Source: Cytobacillus depressus (GTDB lineage: Bacteria; Bacillota; Bacilli; Bacillales; Cytobacillaceae). Taken from it: 64,000 nt of DNA. Made by a program: the position numbers and the translations under genes. Where the stretch lies: NCBI RefSeq assembly GCF_008923245.1, contig NZ_WBOS01000007.1, forward strand, positions 101,617 to 165,616, written 5' to 3'. The notes under the pieces were generated by a model that was not told the origin of the DNA, ran no database searches, and was given only the letters and a program-made list of their open reading frames with translations. Below, in pieces: positions 44,515 through 53,559 of the stretch; position 1 is the stretch's first letter, and every line of letters starts with the position of its first letter.

Positions 44515-44721
44515 TTGGCATCTACTCCTATTTTTCTGCTTTTTATAAGATAATCCAATCGATGTTGAAAGTATGACAGCTAATTAAATGCCGGTTTCTT
44601 CGTATGTAAATACACAATAACAGAAAACACAGAATTATCACACTAACACAATTCTACCACTATTTTAAAATTGGGTGTGTTTTATAATCGTTAATTTTCA
44701 CATCATTTCCGCATAAATTCT

Positions 44722-44750
44722 TTGACACATTCACGGATTAGGTATAAATT
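44722..44750 (+). promoter_or_regulatory. Candidate sigma-A promoter of the sulP-arsR unit
   Basis: TTGACA (44722) with TAAATT at 17-bp spacing (or TATAAA at 15). The rest of 44515-44815 is AT-rich. An ATATT-N10-AATAT dyad at about 44760-44780 could be the ArsR operator (weak). Confidence 0.45.
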
Positions 44751-44815
44751 CATATTATAGTATATTCAAATAATCAAATATACTAATATATAAATATTAC
44801 AAAAGAAGGGATAGC

Positions 44816-46570
44816 ATGAAGCAGGAAAAGTGGTTTTTTACGGGCAGATTTAAAGGATATTCGATAGAGGGATTTCAGAAGGATCTCTTATCTGGATTAA
44901 TAGTTGGGGTGATTGCCATTCCTTTGGGCATGGCGTTTGCCATTGCTTCTGGGGTAAAGCCTGAGTATGGAATCTACACAACGATTATTGCAGGAATCTT
45001 AATAGCCTTATGTGGCGGATCAAAATACCAAATTGGCGGTCCAACGGGCGCTTTTATCCCCATTTTGTTTGGAATTGTCATTACTTATGGCTATGAAAAT
45101 CTTCTGATATCTGGTTTTTTAGCGGGGGGCATTCTTTTCTTAATGGGCGTCCTTCGATTAGGAGCTTTAATTAGGTTTATTCCAAAGCCCGTTACAATCG
45201 GCTTTACTTCAGGTATCGCGGTGATCATTTTTACAGGACAAATCGCCAATTTTCTTGGTCTCCAACATGTAAAGCAGCATGAATTTTTCCATCAAAATAT
45301 AATTGAATTGTTTAGCCGCATTCAAACACTCAATTTATTTAGTTTGCTGACTGCCGGAATATGTTTGTTATTCATCTTATTTACACCAAAACTGTTTCCA
45401 AAAGTCCCTGGACCTATTATAGGTCTGCTTATTTCAAGCATTATTGCAGCCATCTTTTATCCTGGGGAAGTGGCTACCATCGGTTCAACCTATGGAGATA
45501 TTCCAAGTACCCTACCGCGATTTTCATGGCCCCAGATTACATTTGAAAAAGTCATACAGCTCATCGGACCCGCTTTTGTCATTGCGATGCTAGGTGCCAT
45601 TGAATCATTGCTTTCTTCTGTTGTTGCGGATGGAATGACCAATAGTAAGCACCACAGTAACCGCGAGCTTGTAGGCCAGGGAATTGCTAATATGGTGACA
45701 CCGCTATTTGGCGGAATACCGGCAACAGGGGCAATTGCCCGAACAGCAACGAATATTAAAAACGGTGCTGTCTCCCCTATCTCTGGGATCGTTCATGGTA
45801 TCATGGTATTATTAATACTACTGCTCTTTGCCCCTTATGCTTCTAGCATTCCGTTAGCCAGCATGGCACCAATATTAATGGTTGTTGCTTGGAATATGAG
45901 TGAAAAACATAGATTTTACTATATTTTAAAAACTAGAACAGCTGATTCTCTTGTTCTCACTATCACTTTTTTCTTAACAGTTTTTATTAATTTAACGGTC
46001 GCGGTCGGAGTTGGTCTCTTATTAGCGATCGTGTTATTCACAAAAAATATGAGTCAGCTAATCGTAACAGCAAAAGCACTGCCCGATCCGAAAGACAAAC
46101 ATAAGAAAATAAAAGCAAATATGGTGACTGATACACATGATTGTCCGCAAATCTATATTTATAATGTAGAAGGTCCATTATTCTTTGGAGCGGCACAAGC
46201 CTTTTCCCAATCTATTATGAATACGACAACCGATAAACCGGAAGTTCTGCTATTAAGATTGTCTGGTGTTCCATTTATGGATACAACTGGAGAAGCATCT
46301 TTAGCCAGAATGATTAAGGAATTTTCAAAACATGGGACTGTCCTCATTTCAGGAGTTAAACCACAGCCGAAAAAAATGCTTAAGAAGACTGGGTTATACG
46401 ATGTGATTGGAGAAGAGTATTTCTTTGAGCATACTGGCGAAGCAATCGATTTCGCATTAAAAAATGTGAACAAGGCAAAATGCCTTGGCTGTAAGCATTT
46501 TGCTTTCAGTGAATGCACTGTCCTATCCGGGTCTAAGCCAGTTCCTGGTGAAAAAGAATTATCATCATAA
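44816..46570 (+). CDS. SulP-family anion transporter with STAS domain
   Basis: 584 aa. About 12 spans (SGLIVGVIAIPLGMAFAIAS is the sulfate transporter signature region), then a cytosolic STAS domain from about residue 430 (VLLLRLSGVPFMDTTGEASL). The C-terminus CLGCKHFAFSECTVL is Cys-rich and not part of STAS, perhaps a metal or redox site. Members carry sulfate, bicarbonate or dicarboxylates. AGAAGGG precedes the ATG. It is cotranscribed with an ArsR regulator 30 bp downstream. Confidence 0.88.
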   Translation: MKQEKWFFTGRFKGYSIEGFQKDLLSGLIVGVIAIPLGMAFAIASGVKPEYGIYTTIIAGILIALCGGSKYQIGGPTGAFIPILFGIVITYGYENLLISGFLAGGILFLMGVLRLGALIRFIPKPVTIGFTSGIAVIIFTGQIANFLGLQHVKQHEFFHQNIIELFSRIQTLNLFSLLTAGICLLFILFTPKLFPKVPGPIIGLLISSIIAAIFYPGEVATIGSTYGDIPSTLPRFSWPQITFEKVIQLIGPAFVIAMLGAIESLLSSVVADGMTNSKHHSNRELVGQGIANMVTPLFGGIPATGAIARTATNIKNGAVSPISGIVHGIMVLLILLLFAPYASSIPLASMAPILMVVAWNMSEKHRFYYILKTRTADSLVLTITFFLTVFINLTVAVGVGLLLAIVLFTKNMSQLIVTAKALPDPKDKHKKIKANMVTDTHDCPQIYIYNVEGPLFFGAAQAFSQSIMNTTTDKPEVLLLRLSGVPFMDTTGEASLARMIKEFSKHGTVLISGVKPQPKKMLKKTGLYDVIGEEYFFEHTGEAIDFALKNVNKAKCLGCKHFAFSECTVLSGSKPVPGEKELSS

Positions 46571-46600
46571 AATTGTACGAAATAAAGAGGAGTTAATCTT

Positions 46601-46948
46601 ATGAATCTAGAAATGCAAAAATTCAAAGCTGATTTCTTTAAGGCTTTGGCCCATCCGCTTAGAATTCGAATTCTCGAGCTTCTTTCTGAAGGAGATAAAA
46701 ATGTCAACGAAATTCAAACACTTGTTGGCAGTGAGGGCTCTGCTGTATCTCAGCAATTAACCGTTTTGAGAACAAAAAATATCGTAACAGGCACGAAAGA
46801 TGGAAACCGGGTGATTTATTCATTAAGAGATCCATTGATTATTGAATTATTACAAGTGGCAAAGCAAATTTTTAATAATCATCTTATAGATGCCATTACA
46901 ATGTTAGATAAGCTTTCGGAAAGCGAAAGCGGTGATGAGGTGGAATGA
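46601..46948 (+). CDS. ArsR-family transcriptional regulator
   Basis: 115 aa winged helix: FFKALAHPLRIRILELLSEG, then SEGSAVSQQLTVLRTKNIV as recognition helix. No ELCVC metal site and no cysteines, so it is not an arsenic sensor of the classical kind; a sulfide/persulfide, metal or other cue is possible. AGAGGAG upstream. It probably represses the sulP operon it belongs to. Confidence 0.88.
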   Translation: MNLEMQKFKADFFKALAHPLRIRILELLSEGDKNVNEIQTLVGSEGSAVSQQLTVLRTKNIVTGTKDGNRVIYSLRDPLIIELLQVAKQIFNNHLIDAITMLDKLSESESGDEVE

Positions 46949-46978
46949 CACAGCATTCATTGGATGCTGTGTTTTTTG
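46947..46978 (+). terminator. Rho-independent terminator of sulP-arsR
   Basis: ACACAGCAT / ATGCTGTGT stem then TTTTTT. Confidence 0.88.
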
Positions 46979-47113
46979 CTGAGAATAAATCACCTTTATT
47001 AGCTCACACTAACGGCAAACAGATTTATAGAATTTTTATCCAATTTCATTTATAATGTTCAATGTATTTAGTATCCCTAAATATTTTCATCAATCTCCTA
47101 GGAGGATATCATT

Positions 47114-48313
47114 ATGAGTCATCAAATAGTCGGTGAAACTCCTCGGAAAAAGGTTACATCTGAAAAGATTTGGACACGGGATTTCATTCTCATTGTCATG
47201 TCTAATTTTTTTATTTTTCTTGGGTTTCAAATGACGCTGCCGACCATTCCGCTTTTTGTTGAAGAATTAGGCGGAAATGATCAGCTAATTGGAATTGTTG
47301 TTGGGATTTTTACGTTTTCTGCTCTGCTTCTTCGCCCTTTCGCTGGTCATGCATTAGAATCAAAGGGCCGTAGATTTGTCTTCTTAATTGGCTTAGCTAT
47401 ATTTGTCATATCCGTAGGATCTTTCGGATTTGTTCCAAGCTTAATGTTTTTATTTATGTTGAGGATTATCCAAGGGGTGGGCTGGGGGTTTTCTACAACT
47501 GCCTCTGGGACTATTGCCACCGATCTCATTCCGCCAAGAAGGCGCGGTGAAGGAATGGGATATTACGGGCTATCAGGAAATTTAGCGTTAGCCCTCGGCC
47601 CTACACTCGGTCTTGCTTTAGCTGGGATGATTACGTTTAAGACATTATTTATTATTTGTGCCCTTTTTGGATTCATTGCTTTACTACTTTCTTCAAAAAT
47701 ACGTTATAAACAAGTGGAAGCACAGGCTGTCGCACTTAAGAAATGGGACTTTTATGAAAAGAGTGCTCTTCCGCCTTCCATTTTATTATTTTTCTTAACT
47801 GTTACGTTTGGTGGGATCGCCTCTTTCCTGCCTCTTTATTCCGCACAAAAAGGAATTGAAGGGATTCAATGGTATTTCTTGCTGTACGCATTTGCACTAT
47901 TGATTTCACGGACCTTTGCCGGAAAAATTTATGATCAAAAGGGACATCAAGCTGTTTTTATTCCAGGTGCGTTGCTCATTTTGATTTCGATGGGTCTCCT
48001 ATCATGGCTCCCAAATAGTATGATTCTTTATGTAGCTGCTATTTTATACGGCTTGGGCTTTGGTACGGTCCAGCCGGCCTTGCAAGCCTGGTCAGTCAAA
48101 GGTGCTCCTAGCCATCGAAGAGGCATGGCGAACGCCACCTTCTTCTCCTTCTTTGATTTAGGGGTCGGGATCGGCGCGATGACATTTGGCCAAATCGGAT
48201 ATTTATTCGGTTATAGTGCTATTTATATGGTAGCCGCGGCCTCCGTTCTATTATCAATTATGCTTTATATTATAATTTTGATCAGAACCCGTGAAAGAGC
48301 TGTTAGCAGATAA
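47114..48313 (+). CDS. MFS drug-efflux-like transporter
   Basis: 399 aa, 12 spans. The N-terminal LPTIPLFVEELGG, GHALESKGRRFVFLIGLAIF (loop 2-3 motif), and QGVGWGFSTTASGTIATDLI motif C-like region mark a DHA1-type exporter. AGGAGGA precedes the ATG. Monocistronic, unknown substrate. Confidence 0.87.
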   Translation: MSHQIVGETPRKKVTSEKIWTRDFILIVMSNFFIFLGFQMTLPTIPLFVEELGGNDQLIGIVVGIFTFSALLLRPFAGHALESKGRRFVFLIGLAIFVISVGSFGFVPSLMFLFMLRIIQGVGWGFSTTASGTIATDLIPPRRRGEGMGYYGLSGNLALALGPTLGLALAGMITFKTLFIICALFGFIALLLSSKIRYKQVEAQAVALKKWDFYEKSALPPSILLFFLTVTFGGIASFLPLYSAQKGIEGIQWYFLLYAFALLISRTFAGKIYDQKGHQAVFIPGALLILISMGLLSWLPNSMILYVAAILYGLGFGTVQPALQAWSVKGAPSHRRGMANATFFSFFDLGVGIGAMTFGQIGYLFGYSAIYMVAAASVLLSIMLYIIILIRTRERAVSR

Positions 48314-48380
48314 ATCGGTTAAATTACTATAAGTGTAAAGCGACAATAAAGTTATTTAATTTTAAAACTTCAAACACGTA

Positions 48381-48411
48381 TAACCCCGTTCTGCTTTTCA
48401 GGACGGGGTTA
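48381..48411 (+). terminator. Rho-independent terminator
   Basis: TAACCCCGT / ACGGGGTTA, 9-bp GC-rich stem, 11-12-nt loop, weak T-tail. Confidence 0.75.
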
Positions 48412-48616
48412 AAATTAGTTGTTTAATTTTTGAAGTAAAAAGTCTTTTCGCACTTAAAAACGTAACAATAAGTCGTTTAAATATAAGGGTTTATTTAACA
48501 ATCGCCCTTTTCTTGAATAACTTATATCGTATTATAAGAGTTCAAATATGTATCTATAGACAAAATACTAAATTATGTAGAAATACTGGTGCAGCTAGTT
48601 CGATGGCACCGTGTAA

Positions 48617-49300
48617 TCATTCATTCGATTTAATCCATACACGGAGTGGCCCCGTCGATATCCATCCAGATGAATGTGTTGCTGTAAGTTTACTACTGTG
48701 CTCATATCCTACCATGGATAGCCCTGGAAATTCGTTTGATACAATTTTGGGAATATCCCGCCACAGACTCTTATTTTCATTACCTACTGAAAAAACATTG
48801 GATATCCCTACAACATTGGCATTCAAGTTAGCAATAAATCCATATATTCCATCGTTTTTCTCGAGTATAAAAATTTTCACATTTTTTAGTTTTAATAGAT
48901 CTGGTTTAATCACACATTCCAATTCACTTGTAATAGTCCATTGAGCTAAATCTTTTTCTGTCGTAATCACTCGCCAGTTTGTTTGAATGGGCTCTAATTC
49001 TGATACAGATGCATGATAAATCCATTCTGCCTCAAATAGAATATTAAAACCAAAACGTGCCATATCATGATTTGCATAACTATCTTTAATGCTTGAAACC
49101 TCTCCATTTTCAATAAAGTACTTTAATTCTTCAATAGTTACATTCTTACTTGCCGTAATTATTTCGGGGTAAAATGTCGGTGCTTTTGAAAGCAATCCCC
49201 ATAGGTTTTCTTTTGAAATCCCAGAAATTCCATGTGTATCACATACAATCCTACACCAAGCTATATTATTTAAAACAGCTTGATCTACTTGGATATTCAT
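48617..49300 (-). CDS. GNAT-like hypothetical protein
   Basis: 227 aa. The C-terminal half has GNAT-like landmarks (GIYGFIANLNANVVGISNVF, VSNEFPGLSMVGYE, GPLRVWIK), but the usual R/Q-x-x-G-x-G motif is not present. Acetyl-CoA binding is therefore doubtful. A strong GGAG site precedes the ATG. Function unknown. Confidence 0.65.
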   Translation of the reverse strand: MNIQVDQAVLNNIAWCRIVCDTHGISGISKENLWGLLSKAPTFYPEIITASKNVTIEELKYFIENGEVSSIKDSYANHDMARFGFNILFEAEWIYHASVSELEPIQTNWRVITTEKDLAQWTITSELECVIKPDLLKLKNVKIFILEKNDGIYGFIANLNANVVGISNVFSVGNENKSLWRDIPKIVSNEFPGLSMVGYEHSSKLTATHSSGWISTGPLRVWIKSNE

Positions 49301-49338
49301 CTATCATTCTCCTTTATTTTTTTATATAGAATTAAAAA

Positions 49339-49515
49339 TTAATTCAAAATTGGAAAACTGGATATATCACTTGTAATAATCATATCCCAGCTCTTATCTT
49401 CTGAAAGTCTATTTAAGAGATTAATTGCTTGCCTTATGCCTTCATCATTTAATGGAACATTAGAAATACCTTGTGCTTTACCAAGATAATTCCATTCTGT
49501 AACACCCCCGTTACT
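49339..49515 (-). pseudogene. N-terminal remnant of a histidine-phosphatase (RHG) family protein
   Basis: The minus strand encodes GVTEWNYLGKAQGISNVPLN then DEGIRQAINLLNRLSEDKSW, DMIITSD, matching the region right after the catalytic RHG of the phosphoglycerate-mutase-like family. The RH itself is garbled and the frame stops after about 58 codons. No start is found. Confidence 0.6.
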
Positions 49516-49537
49516 TTAAGTACAGTAATTCACAAAC

Positions 49538-49933
49538 TTATTCAATTTTTCCTTCTCCTCTCAATTGTGTTCCATCTACCAAACCTAATTGACCAAAAGT
49601 ATATACATATTCAGATTGATTCCTCTTTTTTACACCTTGAATACTTACAAAGTATTCATTACCTTCTTCTAACAAATTATATATTCTCGAGTCCTCAATC
49701 ATTATCTTATATCTCTCTTTATTTGGACTGTTATCATTAGCATTAGAGCCTATGACCCACATCTTAATATATTTTCCTGGTTCAATATGATGTTCTTTCT
49801 TTTCAATTTCAATAATCATTGAACTACTTTTATAAGATTTTCCTCCCTCAAAATACAAATATAATAGAAAAATTACTATTAAGAATAAGATAATTAGCAA
49901 AACTACCCACTTTTTACAAGAAATCTTATGCAA
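49538..49933 (-). CDS. Hypothetical single-span membrane/secreted protein
   Basis: 131 aa. A basic N-terminus and one long hydrophobic segment (WVVLLIILFLIVIFLLYLYF) anchor an extracellular beta-rich domain of about 95 residues. Family not recognised. GGAGG lies before the ATG. Monocistronic. Confidence 0.6.
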   Translation of the reverse strand: MHKISCKKWVVLLIILFLIVIFLLYLYFEGGKSYKSSSMIIEIEKKEHHIEPGKYIKMWVIGSNANDNSPNKERYKIMIEDSRIYNLLEEGNEYFVSIQGVKKRNQSEYVYTFGQLGLVDGTQLRGEGKIE

Positions 49934-50230
49934 AAATACACCTCCTGATAAAAGTTTTTCTTCTACAAAACTGCCCTTAGTTTAAATACAATTTTTCAAA
50001 AACACATACTAGTATTACATAAGTATTCAATTTCTCTTGAGATTCTTCCTCTATAAAATGCCCCTTCGTATTATAAGGTCAGCAAGATATTTCCGGTTGA
50101 TCATTTTTTATATCGATATATGATTACGGTAGCAAAGGCAGAACGGGATCTCATATAACAAGCGAAGCTATGAAACTATATGAAGGAATAGGGGTTACAG
50201 GTTAATTGGATGATAAGGAGGAGAAAGTTG

Positions 50231-50314
50231 ATGAATCCAGTCATTGGTCTAGATGTGGAAAAGAGTGAAAGTCAGGTTCAAGCCTTCTTGGATAAGATTC
50301 TTATAGTGATTTGA
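50231..50314 (+). mobile_element. IS110-family transposase, N-terminal scrap
   Basis: After GGAGGAGA, an ATG begins MNPVIGLDVEKSESQVQAFL, the start of IS110-type DEDD transposases (the first Asp of the RuvC-like site is in GLDV). The frame ends after 27 codons. The 5' flank (50130-50230) may be old element DNA. No other transposase part is visible in the 49934-50554 gap, which otherwise holds only a terminator. Confidence 0.55.
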
Positions 50315-50413
50315 CAGATGCGGTAGATGCTTTGCCAAAGTTTTAAACATTTTATTTAAAAGATAAGGAAGTGGAAATAGTGTATCCTTTTTGTGATAGC
50401 ACAATGAGGAGAG

Positions 50414-50450
50414 CAAAAAAGACCCAAGTGAATAAATTTCATTTGGGTCG
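50414..50450 (-). terminator. Terminator of the chromate-transporter unit
   Basis: GACCCAAATGAAAT / near-complement CACTTGGGTC stem, with TTTTTT on the minus strand. Confidence 0.75.
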
Positions 50451-50554
50451 TGTTGAAGTCGCGTTAGCGATTTTATTCTAGTTAGTTATCATACCTGGTT
50501 ACTGTTTCAAAACTCTGACCGATTTTTCCGGCACTAGTTGCCTAGACTTGTTGA

Positions 50555-51085
50555 TTAAGCTAAGATAAGTCCGCCATAAACCAGTGACCCTGCAATAACA
50601 TAAGCGGGGTGAACCTTTAATTTTTCCATCAGGAAAAATGCAGCAGCTCCAAGGAAAATTGTTTGCCATACCCCTTCTCCTTTATAGGAGATAACAAAAA
50701 AATCAATGGTCATGATTCCTAGCAGGACCGCAATGATTGGCCTTACAACTACAGTCAGCCTTTTTACCTTTGGAGATTCTTTATATTTCATCAATAGTCC
50801 AAGCAGGCAAATCATAAGAATAAGTGAAGGAGCAACGGTTGCAAAAACACCAACAATAGCTCCTAAGATCCCAGCTTGATCATAGCCAATATAACCTGCC
50901 ATTTTTGTCGCGATTGGGCCTGGTAGAGTATTGGCCAATGCCAAAACCTCACTGAATTCATTGACTGTCATCCAATGGTATCGGTCGACAACCTCATTTT
51001 CAATTAATGGAATTGAGGATGGGCCCCCTCCATACCCAAGGATTCCGGGGATAAAAAGGGCTAAGAATATTTGTATATAAATCAT
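50555..51085 (-). CDS. Chromate transporter, short-chain subunit (YwrA/YwrB-like)
   Basis: 176 aa, a single CHR domain: PGILGYGGGPSSIPLIENEV and ALANTLPGPIATKMAGYIGY. Two short CHR proteins encoded together are known to work as a heterodimer that exports chromate. It overlaps its partner by 4 bp (ATGA). Confidence 0.88.
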   Translation of the reverse strand: MIYIQIFLALFIPGILGYGGGPSSIPLIENEVVDRYHWMTVNEFSEVLALANTLPGPIATKMAGYIGYDQAGILGAIVGVFATVAPSLILMICLLGLLMKYKESPKVKRLTVVVRPIIAVLLGIMTIDFFVISYKGEGVWQTIFLGAAAFFLMEKLKVHPAYVIAGSLVYGGLILA

Positions 51086-51654
51086 GCTGTGCTTCTCCCC
51101 TTTTTCCCTTCTTCTTTGTTCTTATCCTTTTTAACTAATGCGCCTACTAACAAACCAAGAATAATGATGGCAGGATGAACGTTAAGAAGCCCCATTAAAA
51201 TAGCACTTGTAATTATAAACGCGACTGTCCATTTCCATCCTAAGGGGGATTTAATTGACTTCCCCACAAATTCCCAAGTAAGAGTTCCTAGCATAACCGC
51301 AACAACTGGGACAACAGCCTTTGTCATTCCGGCAACCCATGGCTGATCCTTATAGGCATTTAACGTAGTTAAAAGTACAATCAACAAAATTATCGACGGT
51401 AAAATGGAAGAAAGAATAGCATTCAGCATTCCAATCACACCGCCAACCCGGTAGCCGATGTAACCCGCCATTTTCGTATTAATCGGACCTGGAAGTGCAT
51501 TCGCTAGGGCTAAGATATCGCCAAACTCATCGGAATCCATCCAATTAAATGTGTCTACCACTTCTTTATGTACAAGTGGTATCGACGAAGGGCCTCCCCC
51601 ATATCCAAGCATGCCCGATCTAAAAAACGCTATAAAAATTTGAAGCTGTTTCAC
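51082..51654 (-). CDS. Chromate transporter, short-chain subunit (YwrA/YwrB-like)
   Basis: 190 aa, the same CHR domain as its neighbour (SGMLGYGGGPSSIPLVHKEV, ANALPGPINTKMAGYIGY) with a basic tail (KKDKNKEEGKKGR). The GTG start has GAGGTGG upstream. The pair lies beside a gamma-glutamyltransferase gene, as in the B. subtilis ywrA-ywrB-ywrC-ywrD region. Confidence 0.88.
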   Translation of the reverse strand: MKQLQIFIAFFRSGMLGYGGGPSSIPLVHKEVVDTFNWMDSDEFGDILALANALPGPINTKMAGYIGYRVGGVIGMLNAILSSILPSIILLIVLLTTLNAYKDQPWVAGMTKAVVPVVAVMLGTLTWEFVGKSIKSPLGWKWTVAFIITSAILMGLLNVHPAIIILGLLVGALVKKDKNKEEGKKGRSTA

Positions 51655-51836
51655 TGCGGCGAGCCACCTCTTTTCAAAAAACTATTAAACCAAATTAGGA
51701 AAGAAAGGGGGGAGTATCACTTTTCCCCGTTTCTTCATTATATACGAACATAGAAATGGTATTTTCCCTATTTTCAAAGATCCCCTACCTGTTTGGTTCC
51801 GAAAATTCGGTTTACTAGTCGTGCATCCCCCAAAAA

Positions 51837-53450
51837 TTACCAAGCAGCAATTGTCCCATCTGTACGTGATTCGGTTCCGCCAAATAGGACGCCTGTTTCC
51901 GGATCACGCCAAATGATTTGCCCTCGTCCGAAACCACCAGAATCAACAGTTACCTCAATCTGGTGGCCTTTCCTTACTAGAGCCTGAGCAATGTGATTAG
52001 GGAATTGGGGTTCAACTAATACCTTTTTTCCTTCAATCCATTGCCATCTTGGTGCATCAAGGGCAGCTTGCGGATTTAAGTGAAAATCCACAGTATTCAT
52101 AACTACCTGCATATGCCCCTGCGGCTGCATAAATCCACCCATTACCCCAAAAGGACCAACTGCCTGATTGTCTTTCGTTAGGAACCCTGGAATGATTGTA
52201 TGATAGGTTTTTTTCCCTGGCTTTAATGCATTCGAATGCTTAGGATCTAACGAAAAATCGCAGCCTCTATTTTGCAGGGCAATCCCTGTTCCTGGAACAA
52301 CGATTCCTGAACCAAAGCCCATATAGTTACTTTGAATGAAGGAAACCATATTTCCCTCTCCATCTGCCGTAGCAAGATAAACGGTTCCGCTGGTTGGCAC
52401 TTTAATAGGGTTGTGATCTAATGCCTCATCACCAATCTTTGCACGCCCTGCTTCACCATATTGTTCAGATAAAAGCTCTTCAACATCCACCTTCATCTCA
52501 CGAAAATCTGTTATACAAGCCTTGCCATCCGTAAAAGCTAATTTCATTGCTTCAATTTGTTTATGATAGGAATCAACGCTTTCCCGATGGTTGAATTCAA
52601 AGCCGCTTGCAATATTTAAAGCAAGCAGGGCTAGAAGGCCTTGTCCATTTGGCGGAATCTCCCAGACATCGTATCCCCTGTAATTAATCTTAATTGGATC
52701 GACCCACTCCGCTTTGTATTCTGCTAAATCTTCTTTTGAAATAAAACCATCGTATTTTTCCGAAAATTCGTGAATCTTTTCAGCAAGATCACCTCGGTAA
52801 AAGCTTTCAGCATTTGTTTCCCCAATTGATTTCAATGTAGAAGCATGCCCCGGTGAGCGCCAAATATTTCCTGCCTGTGGTGCACGGCCGGCCGGAGCAA
52901 AGGTTTCAAACCAATGCTGAAATTCTGCATCTGTAAAAGTCCTTTTAAAACGATTAAAAGCAATATTCCAATACTTAGCTAAAATAGGGGTCAACGGGTA
53001 ACCATTTTCCGCATAGTTGACCGCAGGCTCAAGCACCTCTTTTAATGAAAGCTTTCCGAATCGTTTTAATAATTCAGCCCAAGCAGATGGTGCTCCGGGA
53101 ACAGTTACAGGAACTAATCCATATGTAGGAATCTTATCATAGCCCCTTTCTTTTAATGCTTCAATCGAAATTGACTTTGGTGATGGTCCGCTTCCGTTTA
53201 GACCATAAAGCTGCTTATCCTTAGTCCATACAAGAGCAAAAGCATCACCACCAATTCCATTTGATGTAGGCTCTAGAACAGTAAGTGCAGCAGCTGTTGC
53301 AATCGCAGCATCAATAGCGTTTCCTCCCTTTTTCAGGATATCAAGCCCTGCCTGTGCTGCAAGCGGCTGCGAAGTTGCAACCATCCCGTTTTTCGCCATG
53401 ACAGTTGTTCTTTGTGAAGAATGTGGATGAAAGTGATAGTCTAATTTCAT
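51837..53450 (-). CDS. Gamma-glutamyltransferase, cytoplasmic (YwrD-like)
   Basis: About 537 aa. Family motifs: GGNAIDAAIATAAALTVLEP near the start, PPNGQGLLALLALNI, and the autocleavage/nucleophile Thr in PTSGTVYLATADGEGNMVSF (small subunit start). No signal peptide, unlike secreted Ggt. The ATG at 53450 has GAGGTG 6 nt upstream. It follows the OppF-like gene by 109 bp and ends a peptide-import operon. Together they suggest import of glutathione or gamma-glutamyl peptides followed by intracellular hydrolysis. Confidence 0.88.
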   Translation of the reverse strand: MKLDYHFHPHSSQRTTVMAKNGMVATSQPLAAQAGLDILKKGGNAIDAAIATAAALTVLEPTSNGIGGDAFALVWTKDKQLYGLNGSGPSPKSISIEALKERGYDKIPTYGLVPVTVPGAPSAWAELLKRFGKLSLKEVLEPAVNYAENGYPLTPILAKYWNIAFNRFKRTFTDAEFQHWFETFAPAGRAPQAGNIWRSPGHASTLKSIGETNAESFYRGDLAEKIHEFSEKYDGFISKEDLAEYKAEWVDPIKINYRGYDVWEIPPNGQGLLALLALNIASGFEFNHRESVDSYHKQIEAMKLAFTDGKACITDFREMKVDVEELLSEQYGEAGRAKIGDEALDHNPIKVPTSGTVYLATADGEGNMVSFIQSNYMGFGSGIVVPGTGIALQNRGCDFSLDPKHSNALKPGKKTYHTIIPGFLTKDNQAVGPFGVMGGFMQPQGHMQVVMNTVDFHLNPQAALDAPRWQWIEGKKVLVEPQFPNHIAQALVRKGHQIEVTVDSGGFGRGQIIWRDPETGVLFGGTESRTDGTIAAW

Positions 53451-53559
53451 TAAGCACACCTCATTGTTTGAAATAATAGAATAATAGGGAGATATAATCC
53501 CAATGTAAGAAAGTAAGGAGCTAACTAAAATGCAGCTCCTCCCTAAATGTTAAGCTAAC

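Noticed and set aside
44640..44700. AACACAATT..AATTGGGTGTGTT imperfect dyad upstream of the iron alcohol dehydrogenase
   Set aside because: Long loop and mismatches in AT-rich DNA; not strong enough to call an operator or terminator.
46159..46707. 182-codon minus-strand ORF across sulP and arsR
   Set aside because: Antisense to two genes with clear motifs; no promoter or site.
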